From Pristionchus mayeri (lineage: Eukaryota; Nematoda; Chromadorea; Rhabditida; Neodiplogasteridae): a stretch of DNA of 64,000 nt. The notes under the pieces were generated by a model. The model saw nothing but the letters and a program-made list of their open reading frames with translations, was not told where the DNA came from and searched no databases. Shown piece by piece: positions 31,855 to 44,647 of this stretch. Numbering within the stretch: the first letter of the stretch is position 1; the number at the start of each line of letters is the position of its first letter. The stretch covers positions 39,458,907-39,522,906 of the forward strand of contig BTRK01000004.1 in NCBI GenBank assembly GCA_036245805.1. Direction: 5' to 3'. A program made the position numbers and the translations under genes.

Positions 31855-32976
31855 CAATGAATACGTGCTCTTAAACCTTTAAAAACAAAACATCTCTTGC
31901 CGTACTTCAAATCACAAACTCACCCACGCGCTTCTAGCTTCAACGCTTCTTGATTAAACTGCATTTAAATACAAGTCTAATAATAAATTGTATCATTTGC
32001 GGAATAAATATACTGGACGGAACAAATAATCAAAACGCTCAGAGTTCGGCAGTTGCGTCCGTGCAAATCGTGAGAAGCGAAAATAGGGATGCTAGGCACG
32101 TGAAGTGTGAGTCTTCAAGGAGGATGAAGCTTAGAAATTTATGTTATTTTTTTATGAAATGCAGGTGATTGAGGAATTAATTTCACTGGACAATGAAGCA
32201 TAATGGAGCATCGATGCAGCCAGAATGGGGCGGCTCTGATTTTGTAATGTTTTTGGAATAATTTCTTTTCAGATATTCCGTTCACTAATATTATGTAGCT
32301 GGGCGCAATTAGGTAAATACTAAATCACATTTTTTAAAAAATATGTAGGTCATGGGTTCAAATTGTATTATGCAGTATAATTACAGGAACGTGTTTCTTT
32401 GTTGCCCCAAAACTGCCTCTTCAACCTCGCATTCAGCAGCAGTGCTGCCGCATCAGCCTTATGTGAGAAGGGTAAAGGCAGAGGAGATTACGGAGGTACA
32501 CATCGAATTCGGAATGAACTGCCGTGAGTGAAATTGTCTGAGTTCGAACGCGAATGATCGTTGTCTCAGCTGTTATTGAGTTTTTTTTTTACAAAATAGA
32601 CCAGAAACGCGAATAATCCAAGTGGTGAGTACAGACACTGCAGATGTCATCGTTCTTACAATACGAATTTTGCTCTCGGTCCTCGGATCTGACGCAGGTT
32701 GAGGAAGGATACTCGATTCCACTTGCAGCGGATAAGGACACGAGTGTGCAGGAAGTTATGTGGAGAGGGGGGACCATGGTGGTATTGTCGGATGTATTCC
32801 GAAATCCATCATAAACTTTTATTTTTTTCTTTATTAATTGCACCTTAGGTGGATTGTTATTCTTGATATCTGACATCTTCTTCATGTCGATGGGAAGGAA
32901 GATATGTTACTGTTGAAGTGAGTAGAAATCAAAGAGTTTTGATTTAAAACGGTGAATTATGTGAAGACATTCGATT
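31855..32976. other. Degenerate repeat DNA, no intact gene
   Basis: 32400-32660 resembles 35025-35260 (GCAGCAG, GTGAAATT.T.TGAGTTCG, CACTGCAGAT.TCGT). 32640-32760 holds a decayed minus-strand copy of the exon-like sequence at 19428-19532. Nothing else is supported. Confidence 0.5.
32640..32760 (-). pseudogene. Decayed copy of the exon-like sequence at 19428
   Basis: On the minus strand, CCTGCACACTCGTGTCC aligns with CCTGCAAGCTCGTGTCC, and CAGATCCGAGGACCGAGAGC aligns with CAGATCCGAGGAACGAGAGC. The encoded RSEDREQNS parallels RSEEREQNS. The end of the frame differs and the AATAAA is absent. This shows the sequence has been duplicated and is not a unique gene end. Confidence 0.5.
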
Positions 32977-33066
32977 TGAAGGGGGCATACATTGGTCACT
33001 GAGAATTGTAAAGCATTGAATAAAAAATAAAAACAAAAAATTATACGAACTTTCCGGACACCCCAA
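32977..33066 (+). mobile_element. mariner 3-prime end remnant
   Basis: These 90 bases match 26847-26936, from AAGGGGGCATACATTGGTCA to the terminal repeat TTCCGGACACCCCAA, and are followed by TA. The transposase body is missing. The break at the left lies within the last codons of the gene. The near identity to the 25.7-kb copy implies a recent deletion or partial transfer. Confidence 0.93.
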
Positions 33067-33068
33067 TA

Positions 33069-35444
33069 GATTGAACATCGAAATCTATCGTAGCAGCCCG
33101 CACGAACAAAGGAGCAGATGCAGAATGGGGCTTCGACACATTAAGTGAGTGAATCACAAACGATAAGAAGAAGTGGCACAACGAATAAATACTTAAATAT
33201 TGAAATTTTGATGTTTATTACTATGGTTGTTTTGAATTGTTCCCTAATAGACTATTTTTTTCTTTATAGACAGCATTCATTCGATGCAAAAGCCCAGTAT
33301 TATTGAAACGAAAAACATGGAACATGAAGCGTGGATGATTTCTGCGGAATCTTTTTCTATCGAACACTTCTGCTTCGCACTACATAAGATATTCACGTCG
33401 CACTACATAAGATATTCACGTTGGACTTAGTGATAGAGCGAATCAGCCAGGCTCAAAGTAACAGTTTTTCTCGTGTTAACTTGGAGTATCTTTGCCCTGC
33501 GCGCACTCTTCGCTACCTCGTGTATTCAGGCAGAGGCATTCAGAGATACACGCTGCAGAAACACAGGAGGTGCGTGACTGGGAATAAAAAGGTGATAAAT
33601 CGATACTCGGTGAACAGTAGGCAAATTTGTGACCTTGTCATTTTGTGCTCCACGAAAATTCTAATAGAACAGATTGTTTTTCCAGCGTAATTGTTAAGCG
33701 CCAATCAGCAATAGCAGTGGCGTTCCAGAAGCGACTGCGGCATCCGCGTATTGGCCTCTGACGCGTATACCGTTTGTTTCCGCAAGTGTCGATATTATGG
33801 TCACGAGGTGAGGGAGTGATAGCTTTTTTTATAACTATGAGATCTACGGAATACTAAATATAAAGAGTGAGAAATAAAATGTAGAAATAGTGAAACGAGA
33901 AAGTTGAACGTGTGAAATTGTAATTGATAACAAAAAATCTTGCGATTGTCTCATACAATTAGATTACAAATCTTGTCCAGAAACAATTAAACATCAATTC
34001 CCAAATGAATGAAACTGAATTCGTGCAACGTAAAAATGGGATTCGACAGTGAATCGACGTGCACCCATCAGAGAACCTCGCGGAATCTATTTTTCTAGCA
34101 GTTCAGGCAGAAGTCGCACTAATCAACACTTTTCTCTTTAAATTTAAGGAGTTAACAAATCACGAATTATCCATGATCTGAACAACTGTTTCCCTTACAT
34201 TCTCGTTGCCATACTGCAAATTTTTGACGGAGGCATTACAAGAGGCACACTTTGCAGAGATGAAGGGAGTACGTCAATAGAAAAGGAAGGTAAAATTATC
34301 ATTATTAAATTTGAAAAGTAGGGACGTGTTTGTCTAATGGTGATCATGTTTTGTGGTACTTCACTCTACATTCAAAACAAAAAAAAATTTCAATAGATTT
34401 TGCCTTTGGTAGATATCGAGCTGCAGCAGCCGCAACTCTGCTACGAAAAGAGAGGAGCCAGTAGTGGAGGAGAATACGCCGATTGCATTTCTCTTTCTCC
34501 TTTTCCATACCGACAAAGCATCATTCGTGCAGGAAGTCTTTTGGTCGGGGAAGTCGCGGTGGCTGCAGCTCGCGTTCTACCTTTAACAAACATTTGGGTG
34601 GTCAATTGGTGAGTGTAATAGGGAGATTTACGTTAAATTGAATTCCTCTTCATTTCTAACGATGATGCAGATTATGTAGTTGCTCTCAAATAATGAATAC
34701 GGACGGTTGAATACAGATACAAATGACGAAAACGCGGCAGAGCAAGGTGCAGGTTAGATTGACACTGTCTTCCTAAACCAGAATACGATATTGCCCATGG
34801 CGGGAATTGAATAAATAGGATTGAATGCATGATAATTCATATTAACTTTCGAGCGAATATTTGGATATTTTTGGATATTATAAATGTGGAGTTTACTGCT
34901 TGTGGAATTCTAAATAGAAGGTATACTAATTTTGAAGCTCGAAAGTTGTTAAAAGAAAAGTAGCCTGTGATAATAAAAATGTAGAGATGAAAGATGAAAA
35001 TTAATTAAGTGTTTACAGTAACCTCAACTGCCTCCTCGGCAGCAGCATCTATCAAAGTTTTGTATCCAGTAGTGAGAGGATAACAGCAAGCAAATGTGGA
35101 AGAGACCAGAATAGTATCAAGAACGAGCAGACGTGGGTGAAATTATTTGAGTTCGGAAGCACTGCACCATCGTCGTTTCATCAACTTATTAAATAAACGT
35201 GAAACACAAATAATTGAAGAGGTGAATTCAGTCTCTGCAGATATCGTCGTATAGTGTCCGAATTGGCTAAATTTACTTTCTTCGGAATTCAGCCCACAGA
35301 GGAAGGAGACTCACTCTTCCTAACAGTGCAGCAGGTGTGATGGAGTAGAGCGGAATGGGTACGGTACGAATTGATTCTAGAATGAGTTGTACTGATGTTC
35401 TACGTAGGGCAGAGACAAAGACGGTTATGTTGTTCGACTGGGGT
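33069..35444. other. Stretch without a recognised gene
   Basis: 33376-33421 is a perfect tandem duplication of a 23-bp unit (CGCACTACATAAGATATTCA start). 34420-34480 is an exon-like GC-rich piece. 35025-35340 matches 32400-32660 weakly. 35360-35444 matches 38395-38490 (GAATGGGTACG, GATTCTA, GACTGGGGTTAT), which provides a related uninserted site for the foldback that follows. Confidence 0.5.
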
Positions 35445-35446
35445 TA

Positions 35447-37452
35447 TATGAGAGGAATCGCGAGAGAATCGACTACTCAGCGGCAGTGAAATTCAAAATC
35501 AATAAATCCGTCTACAAATATGGAACAAAGTATTTCAAATGATGCTCTTTCAAACTGCGCCGTCAGAATTTTGATAACTGCCGTCATCTTCGAGATTCAG
35601 AAGGCCAAACATGATACTATCACTTTTTGGGAATCAAATCGGGCGCATTTAAATGATCGCAACACCGTTTAAATTGAAGATAGAAAGCCGTTATTTTTTT
35701 TAGAAAGAAAGATGAGATATGGGCTACAACTTTCATGTTGACAATGTCATTCGCAGTGCACGCACCGGTGCGGGGCGGTCGGTCAGACTAAAAATGTCGA
35801 AATTTTTCGAATCGGAAAAACCCACAAAAGTTATTATGCGGAAGTTATAGTCCCTATAGGTGACTAACTTTTCGCCAAAAATCAGACAAATCGTGAAGAT
35901 GAAAAAAAAGAGGGCTCACTTTAGCAGGGTGGTCCCAAAATGGGTTCCAGAAAGAGAAACTTCCAAAAGTTAAATTGGCTGCTATCGGACTCAAATACAT
36001 CCAAAATCATCCAAAACAAGATTTCAAGTTGTTTCCCGAATTTTTGTAACACTGTAAATGGCCAAAAACTACAGTATGACCTCAAATTTTAAAATCAATA
36101 GTTTTACCCTCAACAACCTATCGGATGGGTGCTATTGCACTAAATCGGTTCCAAGTAGTGTAAGAACATCCCTTGAAACGTGCCAAAGAAAGAGGGCACC
36201 TGTAAACATGATATTTCATGCAAGGAATCCGTGGAAAGGCGCAAAACTGTAATTTCGGCCAAAATAGTCGTAGGGTCCCGCCTCATGGAGAGAATTGTAG
36301 AGCATGATGAGCTGAACATTTCATATGCTGAAAGTTAGCTTCTATCATTCCATTGAAGCGCGCTGGAGAGCGTGGAAGTTGGTAGAAAACGATGGTGGAG
36401 GCGCGCGTGAGAGCACTAAAAGGAGGGGAGGGAGAGAGAGGTCAGAGGGCGAGAGCGCCAGACGGTTAGAGCACGCGCCCTAGGGCGGAGTGTAGCCCGT
36501 TTCTGGCCTTCTTCCAAGCTCTCTAGCGCGCTTCAATGGAATGATAGAAGCTAACTTTCAACATATGAAATGTTCAGCTCATCATGCTCTACAATTCTAG
36601 CCATGAGGCGGGACCCTACGACTATTTTGGCCGAAATTACAGTTTTGCGCCTTTCCACGGATTCCTTGCATGAAATATCATGTTTACAGGTGCCCTCTTT
36701 CTTTGGCACGTTTCAAGGGATGTTCTTACACTACTTGGAACCGACTTAGTGCAATAGCACCCATCCGATAGGTTGTTGAGGGTGAAAATATTGATTTTCA
36801 AATTTGAGGTCATACTGTAGTTTTTGGCCATTTACAGTGTTACAAAAATTCGGGAAACAACTTGAAATCTTGTTTTGGGTGATTATGGATGTATTTGAGC
36901 CCGATAGCAGCCAATTTAACTTTTGGAAGTTTCTCTTTCTGGAACCCATTTTGGGACCACCCTACTAAAGTGCGCCCTCTTTTTTTTTCATCTTCACGAT
37001 TTGTGTGATTTTTGGCGAAAATTTAGTCACCTATAGGGACTATAACTTCCGCATAATAACTTTTGTGGGTTTTTCCGATTCGAAAAATTTCGACATTTTT
37101 AGTCTGACCGACCGCCCCGCACCGGTGCGTGCACTGCGAATGACATTGTCAACATGAAAGTTGTAGCCCCTGATCTCATCTTTCTTTCTAAAAATAGAAC
37201 GGGCTTCTATCTTCAATTTAAACGATGTTACGATCATTTAAATGCGCCCGATTTGATTGCCAAAAAGTGATAGTACCATGTTTGGCCTTCTGAATCTCGA
37301 AGATGACGGCAGTTATCAAAATTCTGACGACGCAGTTTGAAAGAGCATCATTTGAAATACTTTGTTCCAAATTTGTAGACGGATTGATTGATTTTGAATT
37401 TCACTGCCGCCTACCCCCTAAAATGGTCGATTCTCTCGCGATTCCTCTCATA
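35447..37452. mobile_element. Foldback element A2, 2006 bp, TA target duplication
   Basis: Ends TATGAGAGGAATCGCGAGAG are flanked by TA at 35445-35446 and 37453-37454. The arms are co-linear (positions sum to about 72889), roughly 0.94 kb each, around a loop at about 36383-36510. The loop is conserved with A1 (AAAACGATGGTGGAGGCGCG, GAGCGCCAGACGGTTAGAGC). Left flank GACTGGGGT and right flank CAGGTATTGC recur together near 38480-38517. No coding capacity. Confidence 0.92.
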
Positions 37453-37454
37453 TA

Positions 37455-40400
37455 GATGTCAAAACAGGTATTGCGCAAAATCTTTTTGCACTCGAGAACT
37501 TCTGGGGTTAAAAATAGTTGTGTCATTTGTTACTGATCAAGATTGGAGATTGTGCGAATTGGATGTGTTAATAATGATAATGAAACATAGATAAGGCGTG
37601 CATGTAAAATTTCGAATATTTCTCGTAACGTTTTCATGATCGTTAGGTTAGAATTCCTGACACGCAACCAATGCGCCACCGTGCCCGGATCTGGTTCTTA
37701 GATTCTCCGCCAGTCTCAGAACGTGTGCAGGAGATAATTTGAGTAGTGGTAAATATATTTTATTAGTTTTGTTTTTTGTTATTCGATTGTGAGAGTAATT
37801 ATCATATTGCGTGTTACGTTTACGTCGATTAGGAAACACCAATAGGTCGCAGTTTTTGTGTTATGTTAGACAATCATCTGCTAATTGCTCTTATTTCTTG
37901 AACACTGGGTTCGTATGTGTTAATTCATTGATGACCTACGTCGGAACATCGCTCGCCAGCCGGATGGCACTCGTGGATAAAGTGAAGAACAAGTTTGGTT
38001 TGGTACATATTCCATAGTTTTCTACACATCCTTCCTTTTATCAGGACAGGCGCATTAGCTCACGCATTCTTCGTTCGCAATCACCCAATCCTTCTCAAGA
38101 CGCGCTGTCGGCGACGTTTGCCCGCTACCGCGCGGAAGCCGTGGCTGGTGCGGCGTTCGCAGCTCTAATTGGGAACATAAACGATACTCGTTTCGAATCA
38201 CTGCATCGATGAGATGCACTGCGTGCAATTGTTCTGCTCTAACAGTTGCGAGAATATGCGTGGAATGATTTGTGAGTAGGAGAGTTTGAGATGCTGCGGG
38301 ACGAGATCGTCTTCCTTTTTCAAATCATCGATCGTATCGGCTGCACTAAAAGTTTTTTAGTTCATGGAGAAGAGTGTATTCTTGAGATCGAGGGCCGAAT
38401 GGGTACGATAGATGAGGATTCTACAATGAGTTATATAATTGTATGGAATGCACGTTACAGAAACTTCTGGTTTCCGACTGGGGTTATGGTTATGAAGATC
38501 TTGAAGCAGGTATTGCACTAACTGTTTGTGCTAAAAAATCTTTCCAACCGTGCTTTACAGCTTGTCCCCAATTTTGAATTTCAATGCTTGCTTGCTATCT
38601 CGTTATGTACTGACCCAAAGAATGCTGTCCGTTCGTTAACTAGCATGTTGCATTACCTGGATATTTACGACAATCAAGAAACAATAATAGGTAGCGTCTC
38701 TTTGTTTACAATTTGAAGAACAATTTTGATCAACCCATTTTTGGGGAAAAGTAACATCATGCAACTCTTGATGTCTAATACTTGCATTCAAAGGCAACAC
38801 AAATGTAAAACGTAATAGGGACATCGAACCCATGTTCATCGGGTGACTAGTCAGACAGCTTACCACTCAACCACAAGGGAGATGGGAGGGGGACGGTCGA
38901 AAGCGTAGATGAGCACTCCACGAAATTACAATTATTGATTTTTCTCTGCCCTGAGGTCTCCTCCGCAAAAATGGAGTGAACGGTCAGGCTTCCCTGACGG
39001 TACTCTAGTCAGGCGCTTTCAGCATTTCTGAAAAGGCGATGGACATTTCGCGGCCTTTCCTTGGCTTCCTTGTCTTTTGCGGCATTAGTAAAACGTTGCT
39101 TAGCGATTTTCTTAGACTGCTTAGGCTCGGATTTCGGTTAGTTAAGGCTTGGTATGACCCAATGGTATGGCCAAGAGGGCGGAACTTGTGCCGGAAAAAT
39201 TCTGTGCACATACGATTAGTGCAAATCGATCGACCATCCTCTAACTTTTCCACTCTACGCTTTTCTATCAAGATCAGATATATTTTTGAACGGAGCTGGT
39301 GTTGACCTCGTCCGAGTTTAGCATTGGTTTGGAAGCACTAACACTCACAGATAGTAGAAGACGTAGACGTTGATCTCTCCTTGCCAGATCCTGCCTTTTC
39401 GAATTAGATTACATATTAATACATTAGGTTTGAACGCCTCTCCACCACAAGATGGTCAAGGGGGGAAAGTACTTATGGAAGATGATTGCATCATTAAGTT
39501 TACATGAATCAAAGCGAAATACTCAGATAAAAGTATTGCGAAAATGTTTATCAGTGAGATGCAACAGTATTATATTTCAAGAGAGATTCCGGACATTCAT
39601 TGCAGAATGGGACATTTTATCATAAATTTGTATTTTTATATTTCTCGAGCCAGCACCTGCATAATCGGATAAAGCACTTTCCATCAGCTTATCACAATTA
39701 AGTGAAACGCGAGCGCACCTGGCCCGAAATAACATTCCAGATCTCGCAAAGCCTTTGCAAAATGTTCACGATACACACACTTATCATCCCGCTCTCGCCT
39801 ATTCTTTGCTCATGTATGGAAGTTTTCTTCTCTCTTCAAGATACGGTTGCTGCAGCACTGGTGGATGCAGCTCTAGAAGACGCAGCTTGTGATGAGGCAG
39901 CAGGAATCATTTTTCTCGCACATTTATCTCTTGTTAGCAGTGCAAAATTATGCTTGTAAAGGGACAAGTGGTGATGATGATGATGGATACAGTAAGCTTT
40001 CGAAATTTACACCATTTCTATGATGCTCAAGTTCTGGAAGGGCTTTTTTCAAAATGCAAGTATTGGATTTTTGTACTCTCAAGTGAAGTTATATTGAATG
40101 CCTACAGTTTTGATCTGGTTGTGAAGACAAGGTGAAATTCGAATAGACCACCACTACTTGACGGAACATGATTGTTCTTATTGCTCGCTCTACAGAAAAG
40201 TTCTTTTACTAATTGAAAGTCAGCATGAATAATATATTTGAAAAAAATGCCTACAATGATCAAACTACAGAATACAGAGGAAATATTACTCGCTTGTCCG
40301 AGGTTTCGGGAATCAGTAGTCGCTCTGCCACTTTCACACATGCGAGATCCTGCGGGAGAGAACAACGATCATATAGAACAAATGCGATGATGTCGTTGAT

Positions 40401-40571
40401 TATTCTAGCGAACTCGAACTAATATTAAAACATCGAATCAGTCTGGTGAACAGGTTCCAATAGTTTAGCGAACAGGCAACTAATGAGTTTCACCCATATT
40501 TTTTTTCGAACAGTTGTGCTCAGACTGGCAATCGATCATGTTCATGCATATTCTGGTGAATTTGAATGAAT
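37455..40571. other. Mixed degenerate repeats and exon-like pieces
   Basis: 38043-38211 follows a TTTTATCAG acceptor and reads DRRISSRILRSQSPNPSQDA, then AEAVAGAAFAALIGN, stop. 39842-39905 reads TVAAALVDAALEDAA and resembles 948-1005. 38395-38490 is the T repeat. 38815-38880 is tRNA-like. None forms a convincing gene model. Confidence 0.45.
38815..38880 (-). tRNA. tRNA-like sequence, minus strand
   Basis: On the minus strand, TGTGGTTGAGTGGTAAGCTG resembles an A box/D arm and ATGGGTTCGATGTCC a B box, 30 bases apart. A short stem ACAT/ATGT can form around the B box. The acceptor stem is not evident. I read it as a tRNA-derived remnant, not a working tRNA. Confidence 0.35.
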
Positions 40572-40759
40572 ATTACGCAGAGAATGGAGAATGGAGAAAT
40601 CATTCTCTGAAATCATTCTCCATTCTCCATTCTCCATTCTCCATTCTCCATTCGATCGTCGGTGAGGGGCGGTCGCCTCTCGGCCCCCTCTCCACTTCTT
40701 CCCTCTGGAGTCTCCCTCCCAGTCAGCTTGGACAACCTGGTGAGGTATCTGTCCAATCA

Positions 40760-43700
40760 ATGCCACTCAAGCTCAAGATCGGAAGTTTGAACTGTCGAAG
40801 CCTATGCAAAAGTGATCGAATAGTGGAATTTGAGGAGTCCGTGAGTAAATTGTCGTTCGATGTTATCGCCCTTCAAGAGACTCGCCGAACTGGCTTTACT
40901 TCTATGACTATATCGCAATCCAACCATCTATTCCACGCTTACGGCTTACGATCACTAGATGGAACAGGATTTCTAATTCATTCGAAATGGGCAGCTCATG
41001 CCGATTTCCACTATCTGACCGACCGCCTCTCATATCTCGATATCGAGAAAATGGGTATCGAGATATGAGATCAATTTACCTTCCAACAAGCGCCTCTCCC
41101 GATGCTGACTATGAGGGTGTTTTGAATGAACTGCAGACACTGTTAGACGCTCCCTCCAGTCGTGCTCACCTACCGGGTGTTGGGAGACGTCGAGTGGTTG
41201 TCTGCGGAGATTTCAATTGCAAGGTTGGATCACGGCTGGCCAAACATGAAGAGTGGATAGGGAGACACGGACTCGGAATGCGTAATGAAAGAGGACAAGT
41301 TCTGGGAGACTTTTGTTGTGCTAATAAATTGAAGATCATGAATACGTGATTTTACAAGCGAGAGAGTCGCAAGTGGTCATGGCAATCACCTGATATGAAA
41401 ACGAAAAATTTGATCGATTTCATACTCTGCCAGGATCCTTCACTTTTTCTTGATGTCTCCATAGTTGGATCTCACTCGTTCTCGTCCGATCATCGCCTTA
41501 TTATGGCCAGAATACGTATCAATCAGAAAGAACGAACACGACACCGACCTCCAAGAAACAATCAGAGACTGTCAATTCCTGCATTCGCAGCATCTATGGC
41601 AAGCCAGCAAACCAATCTATCAAACTACCAGGAGATCGTGAGTTCGATGAAAAACATAGCGGCAACTTGCATGATTCCTGATCCGAAACCCAAGAGATTA
41701 AGCTACAAGACGGAACAATTGATGAGAAGTAGAAACATGCTACGAAAGCAACCTCCTACCGCACTGAATAGGATAAATCTAGCTGTGACTAGCAAAGCTC
41801 TAAGGTTCTCTCTCAATGACGATCTACATCGACGGCATGTGCTGTTTGTCGAGGAGGCGGTACGGTACGGTAGAAGCACGAAATTGGCTCTACGTAAATC
41901 AGAAATTGGAAGAACTACGTTAAGTAGACTAATGAAAGATGATGGAAGTGTAGCCGCCAATAGAAGCCAAGTATCCCAAACAGTTCAATCGTACTATAGC
42001 CGCCTATACTCATCAACTATTCAAATCGCCCAATCAAAATACGGTAGCGATGACACATTTCCTTCGATCCTCTCAAGTGAAATTATGTTGGCTATAGCTC
42101 GATTAAAGAATGGAAAAGCTCCAGGCCAAGACAAGATAAGTGCAGAAATGATAAAGGCAAGTGCGGAGACTCTAACGAAACACTTCCTCGTATTGTTTAA
42201 CGAGTGGATCGAAAGGGAGGAGATTCCCGACGAGATTCGACAATTTCATTGATATTCAAAAAAGGATCGCCACTCGAGATAGGAAATTACCGCCCAATAG
42301 CCCTGATGAACTTGACATACAAGCTCTTCACCTCAGTTATCGACAATCGTATTGAAATGATACTATCAGAGAACCAGCCGAGTGAGCAAGCAGGATTTCG
42401 TCGAAACTATTCAACCACTGATCACATATTCACTCTCTCGGAGCTAATCAGCAAGTCAAATGAGTATCAGTTTCCTCTATATTTAATATTCATTGACTAC
42501 CGAAAAGCTTTCGACTCGGTCGAATTCCATCATGTTTGGGAGGCTCTGAATAATCAAGGCGTTCATAGCAAGATCATAAAACAGACTATCTGAGAGAATC
42601 AACATATTTCTTCAGCGACTTGGCACTGGCCGAAAATTCTAATTCCTACTAACGTCGCCAATTGGTCGGCCTCCACGAGGGAAATCGACAAGCATCGGCA
42701 GAATGTCGATCCGCATCCGCGCGGGCGGGGCGCGGAATTTCAAAAATTAACTAAGGTAGCTTCGAAATTTTAAAAGCGACTCCTATGACTGCGGCGGTAG
42801 GGGCGCTGCATTCCTTGACAAATTCTAAGACTTTTTTTCTCCGGAGAGTTTTTCGATCAGATTCCATCTAAGGCCGGAAAACGATAATTCCACTTTTCTT
42901 TCGTACATGAAAGCAGTTCCCTAGAAATTTTTCAAGAACTCCCCTAAATATTATTCGTGATCTAGCTTCTACTTGAATCGATACCTACTCCCGTAGAACA
43001 GCGCGATTCAACTAGACGCGTAAGTTGGTCAAAATGAATTATGGTGTAATTTTTGGGTTACTGTAGGTGAGTGCACAAGTTGGACGACTTTTCCCAATTG
43101 GTGTAGGATAGCTTCAAATTGATTTTCAGACCATTTAACACCTGTTGGGAAATGTCGCCCTAACTTCGCACTCGCATACCGTAACCCAAAAATTACACCA
43201 TAATTCATTCAAAATTGATTTTGACCAACTTACGCGTCTTGTTGAATCGCGCTGTTCTACGGGAGAATGTATCGAGTCAAGCAGAAGCTAGATCACCAAT
43301 AATATTTAGGGGAGTTCTTGAAAAATTTCTGGGGAACTGCTTTCATGTACGAACTAAAAGTGGAATTATCGATTTCAGGCGTTAGATGGAATCTGATCGA
43401 AAAACTCTCCGTAGTAAAAAAGTCTTAGAATTTGTCGAGGGATGCAGCGCCCCTACCGCCGCAGTCATAGGAGTCGCTTTTAAAATTTCTAAGCTACCGT
43501 AGTTAATTTTTGAAATTCCGCGCCCCGCCCGCGCGGATGCGGATCGACATTCTGCCGATGCTCGTCGGTTTCCCTCGTGGAGGCCGACCTACTGGTGAAG
43601 TTAGCAGGAATTCGAATTTTCGGCCAGTGTCAAGTCTATTCCGATTATCTCGGATAGTGTGTTATAAAAACTCTAAGTGCAATCTATTCCAAAGCAAAAG

Positions 43701-44576
43701 TCTCGGTGAGAGTTGGCAGTGATCGAGTACCTGTCGACATTCGGAGAGGAGTACGCCAAGGGGATCCGATTAGCCCGCACTTATTCAATGCAGTATTGGA
43801 GGGAATATTTCGAAGAATGGATTGGTCAGCCTATGGAGTGAATGTAAACGGCCAGCGAATGAACCACCTTCGCTACGCCGATGACGTAGTTCTCATATCT
43901 CACAGTGCAACCGAAAGCAATACTATGTTGCAAGAACTATCAAGAAAAAGCAAAGAGGTTGGCTTGGAGATCAACATAGGCAAAACAGTCATAATGTCCA
44001 ATACAACACGAGTCCCTATGTTCATCGGCAATGATCGAATAGATTACGCTGATTCATTCATATACTTAGGCACGCGTCTATCGTTTGATCAAACTCTCAC
44101 TCTTGAAATTAATAGAAGAATAGGAGGATCTTGGAGAGCCTATAACAAGTTCATCAACTTCTTTACGAATCGGAGATGCGCCGTTGGGCTGAAAGTACGC
44201 CTTTTCCGAATGTGCGTCGAGCCTTCGCGAAACTTGGAGCGCCACAGCAAGAGACAGAAAACGGCTCATTGTTGCTCAAAGAAACATGATGCGCAAGATG
44301 ATTGGAGTGACCCGAATGGACCGAATATCAAACGCAACGCTGTCTCAACGTGTCCCTTTAACCGATATCCGAGTTCGAGTAATGATAAGGAAGAGGAGAT
44401 GGGCGGAGAGACTAGCCACCTTAACCGATGATCGTTGGTCCAAGAGAGTGTACGAGTGGATTCCGTGGGATTGCACAAGACCCGTTGGACGACCTAGAGT
44501 CAGATGGAGAGACGAACTCACTAAAGAACACGGTGTACACTGGCAACGCGTATACAGGGAAAACCCGACTGAATGA
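40760..44576 (+). pseudogene. RTE endonuclease-reverse transcriptase, multiply disrupted
   Basis: The endonuclease shows GSLNCRSL, LQETRR, CGDFNCKVG and SSDHRLIM. Between these, the frame shifts near 41050 and a TGA lies at about 41347. The linker runs to the reverse transcriptase: ARLKNGKAPGQDKI, then a shift near 42240, ISLIFKKGSPLEIGNYRPI, EQAGFRRNYSTTDHI and motif A FIDYRKAFDSV. The foldback insertion follows the KIIK codons. Beyond it come IYSKAKVSVRVG, RRGVRQGDPISP and the active-site box YADDVVLI (about 43874). After another shift near 44215, the C terminus reads MMRKMIGVTRMDRI, RRWAERLA, GRPRVRWRDEL, stop at about 44574. All catalytic motifs are preserved despite the lesions. Confidence 0.88.
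42580..43663. mobile_element. Foldback element B1, 1084 bp, inside the RTE
   Basis: Ends AACAGACTATCTGAG and AACACACTATCCGAG (reverse complement at right) are flanked by ATAA at 42576-42579 and 43664-43667. Removing it restores the codons for KIIKTLSAIYSKAK of the RT, which fixes the 4-bp duplication. Arms of about 0.5 kb share GGTCGGCCTC.ACGAGGG, GCATCCGCGCG and CACCATAATTCATT. It is non-coding. Confidence 0.92.
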
Positions 44577-44647
44577 AAGACTGGCATTGTTCGACAGGCC
44601 TCTGCCTTGACGCTCGAATAAATGATTATGATTATGATTACGCAGAG

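Larger units (their letters stand above)
40583..44636 (+). mobile_element. RTE-clade retrotransposon with target duplication
   Basis: The element is bounded by ATTACGCAGAG at 40572-40582 and 44637-44647, an 11-bp duplication, although the first four bases at the right overlap the TGATTA tail. It ends in a short (TGATTA)n-like tail after AATAAATGATTATG. It begins with a heptamer array (CATTCTC repeated, about 40613-40651) that can pair with GAATGGAGAATGGAG just upstream. An endonuclease and an RT follow in the RTE order. A foldback (42580-43663) splits the RT. Confidence 0.9.

Noticed and set aside
36058..36831. 64-codon frames in foldback A2
   Set aside because: They are the same sequence read from each arm (positions sum to 72889), and A1 does not keep the frame.
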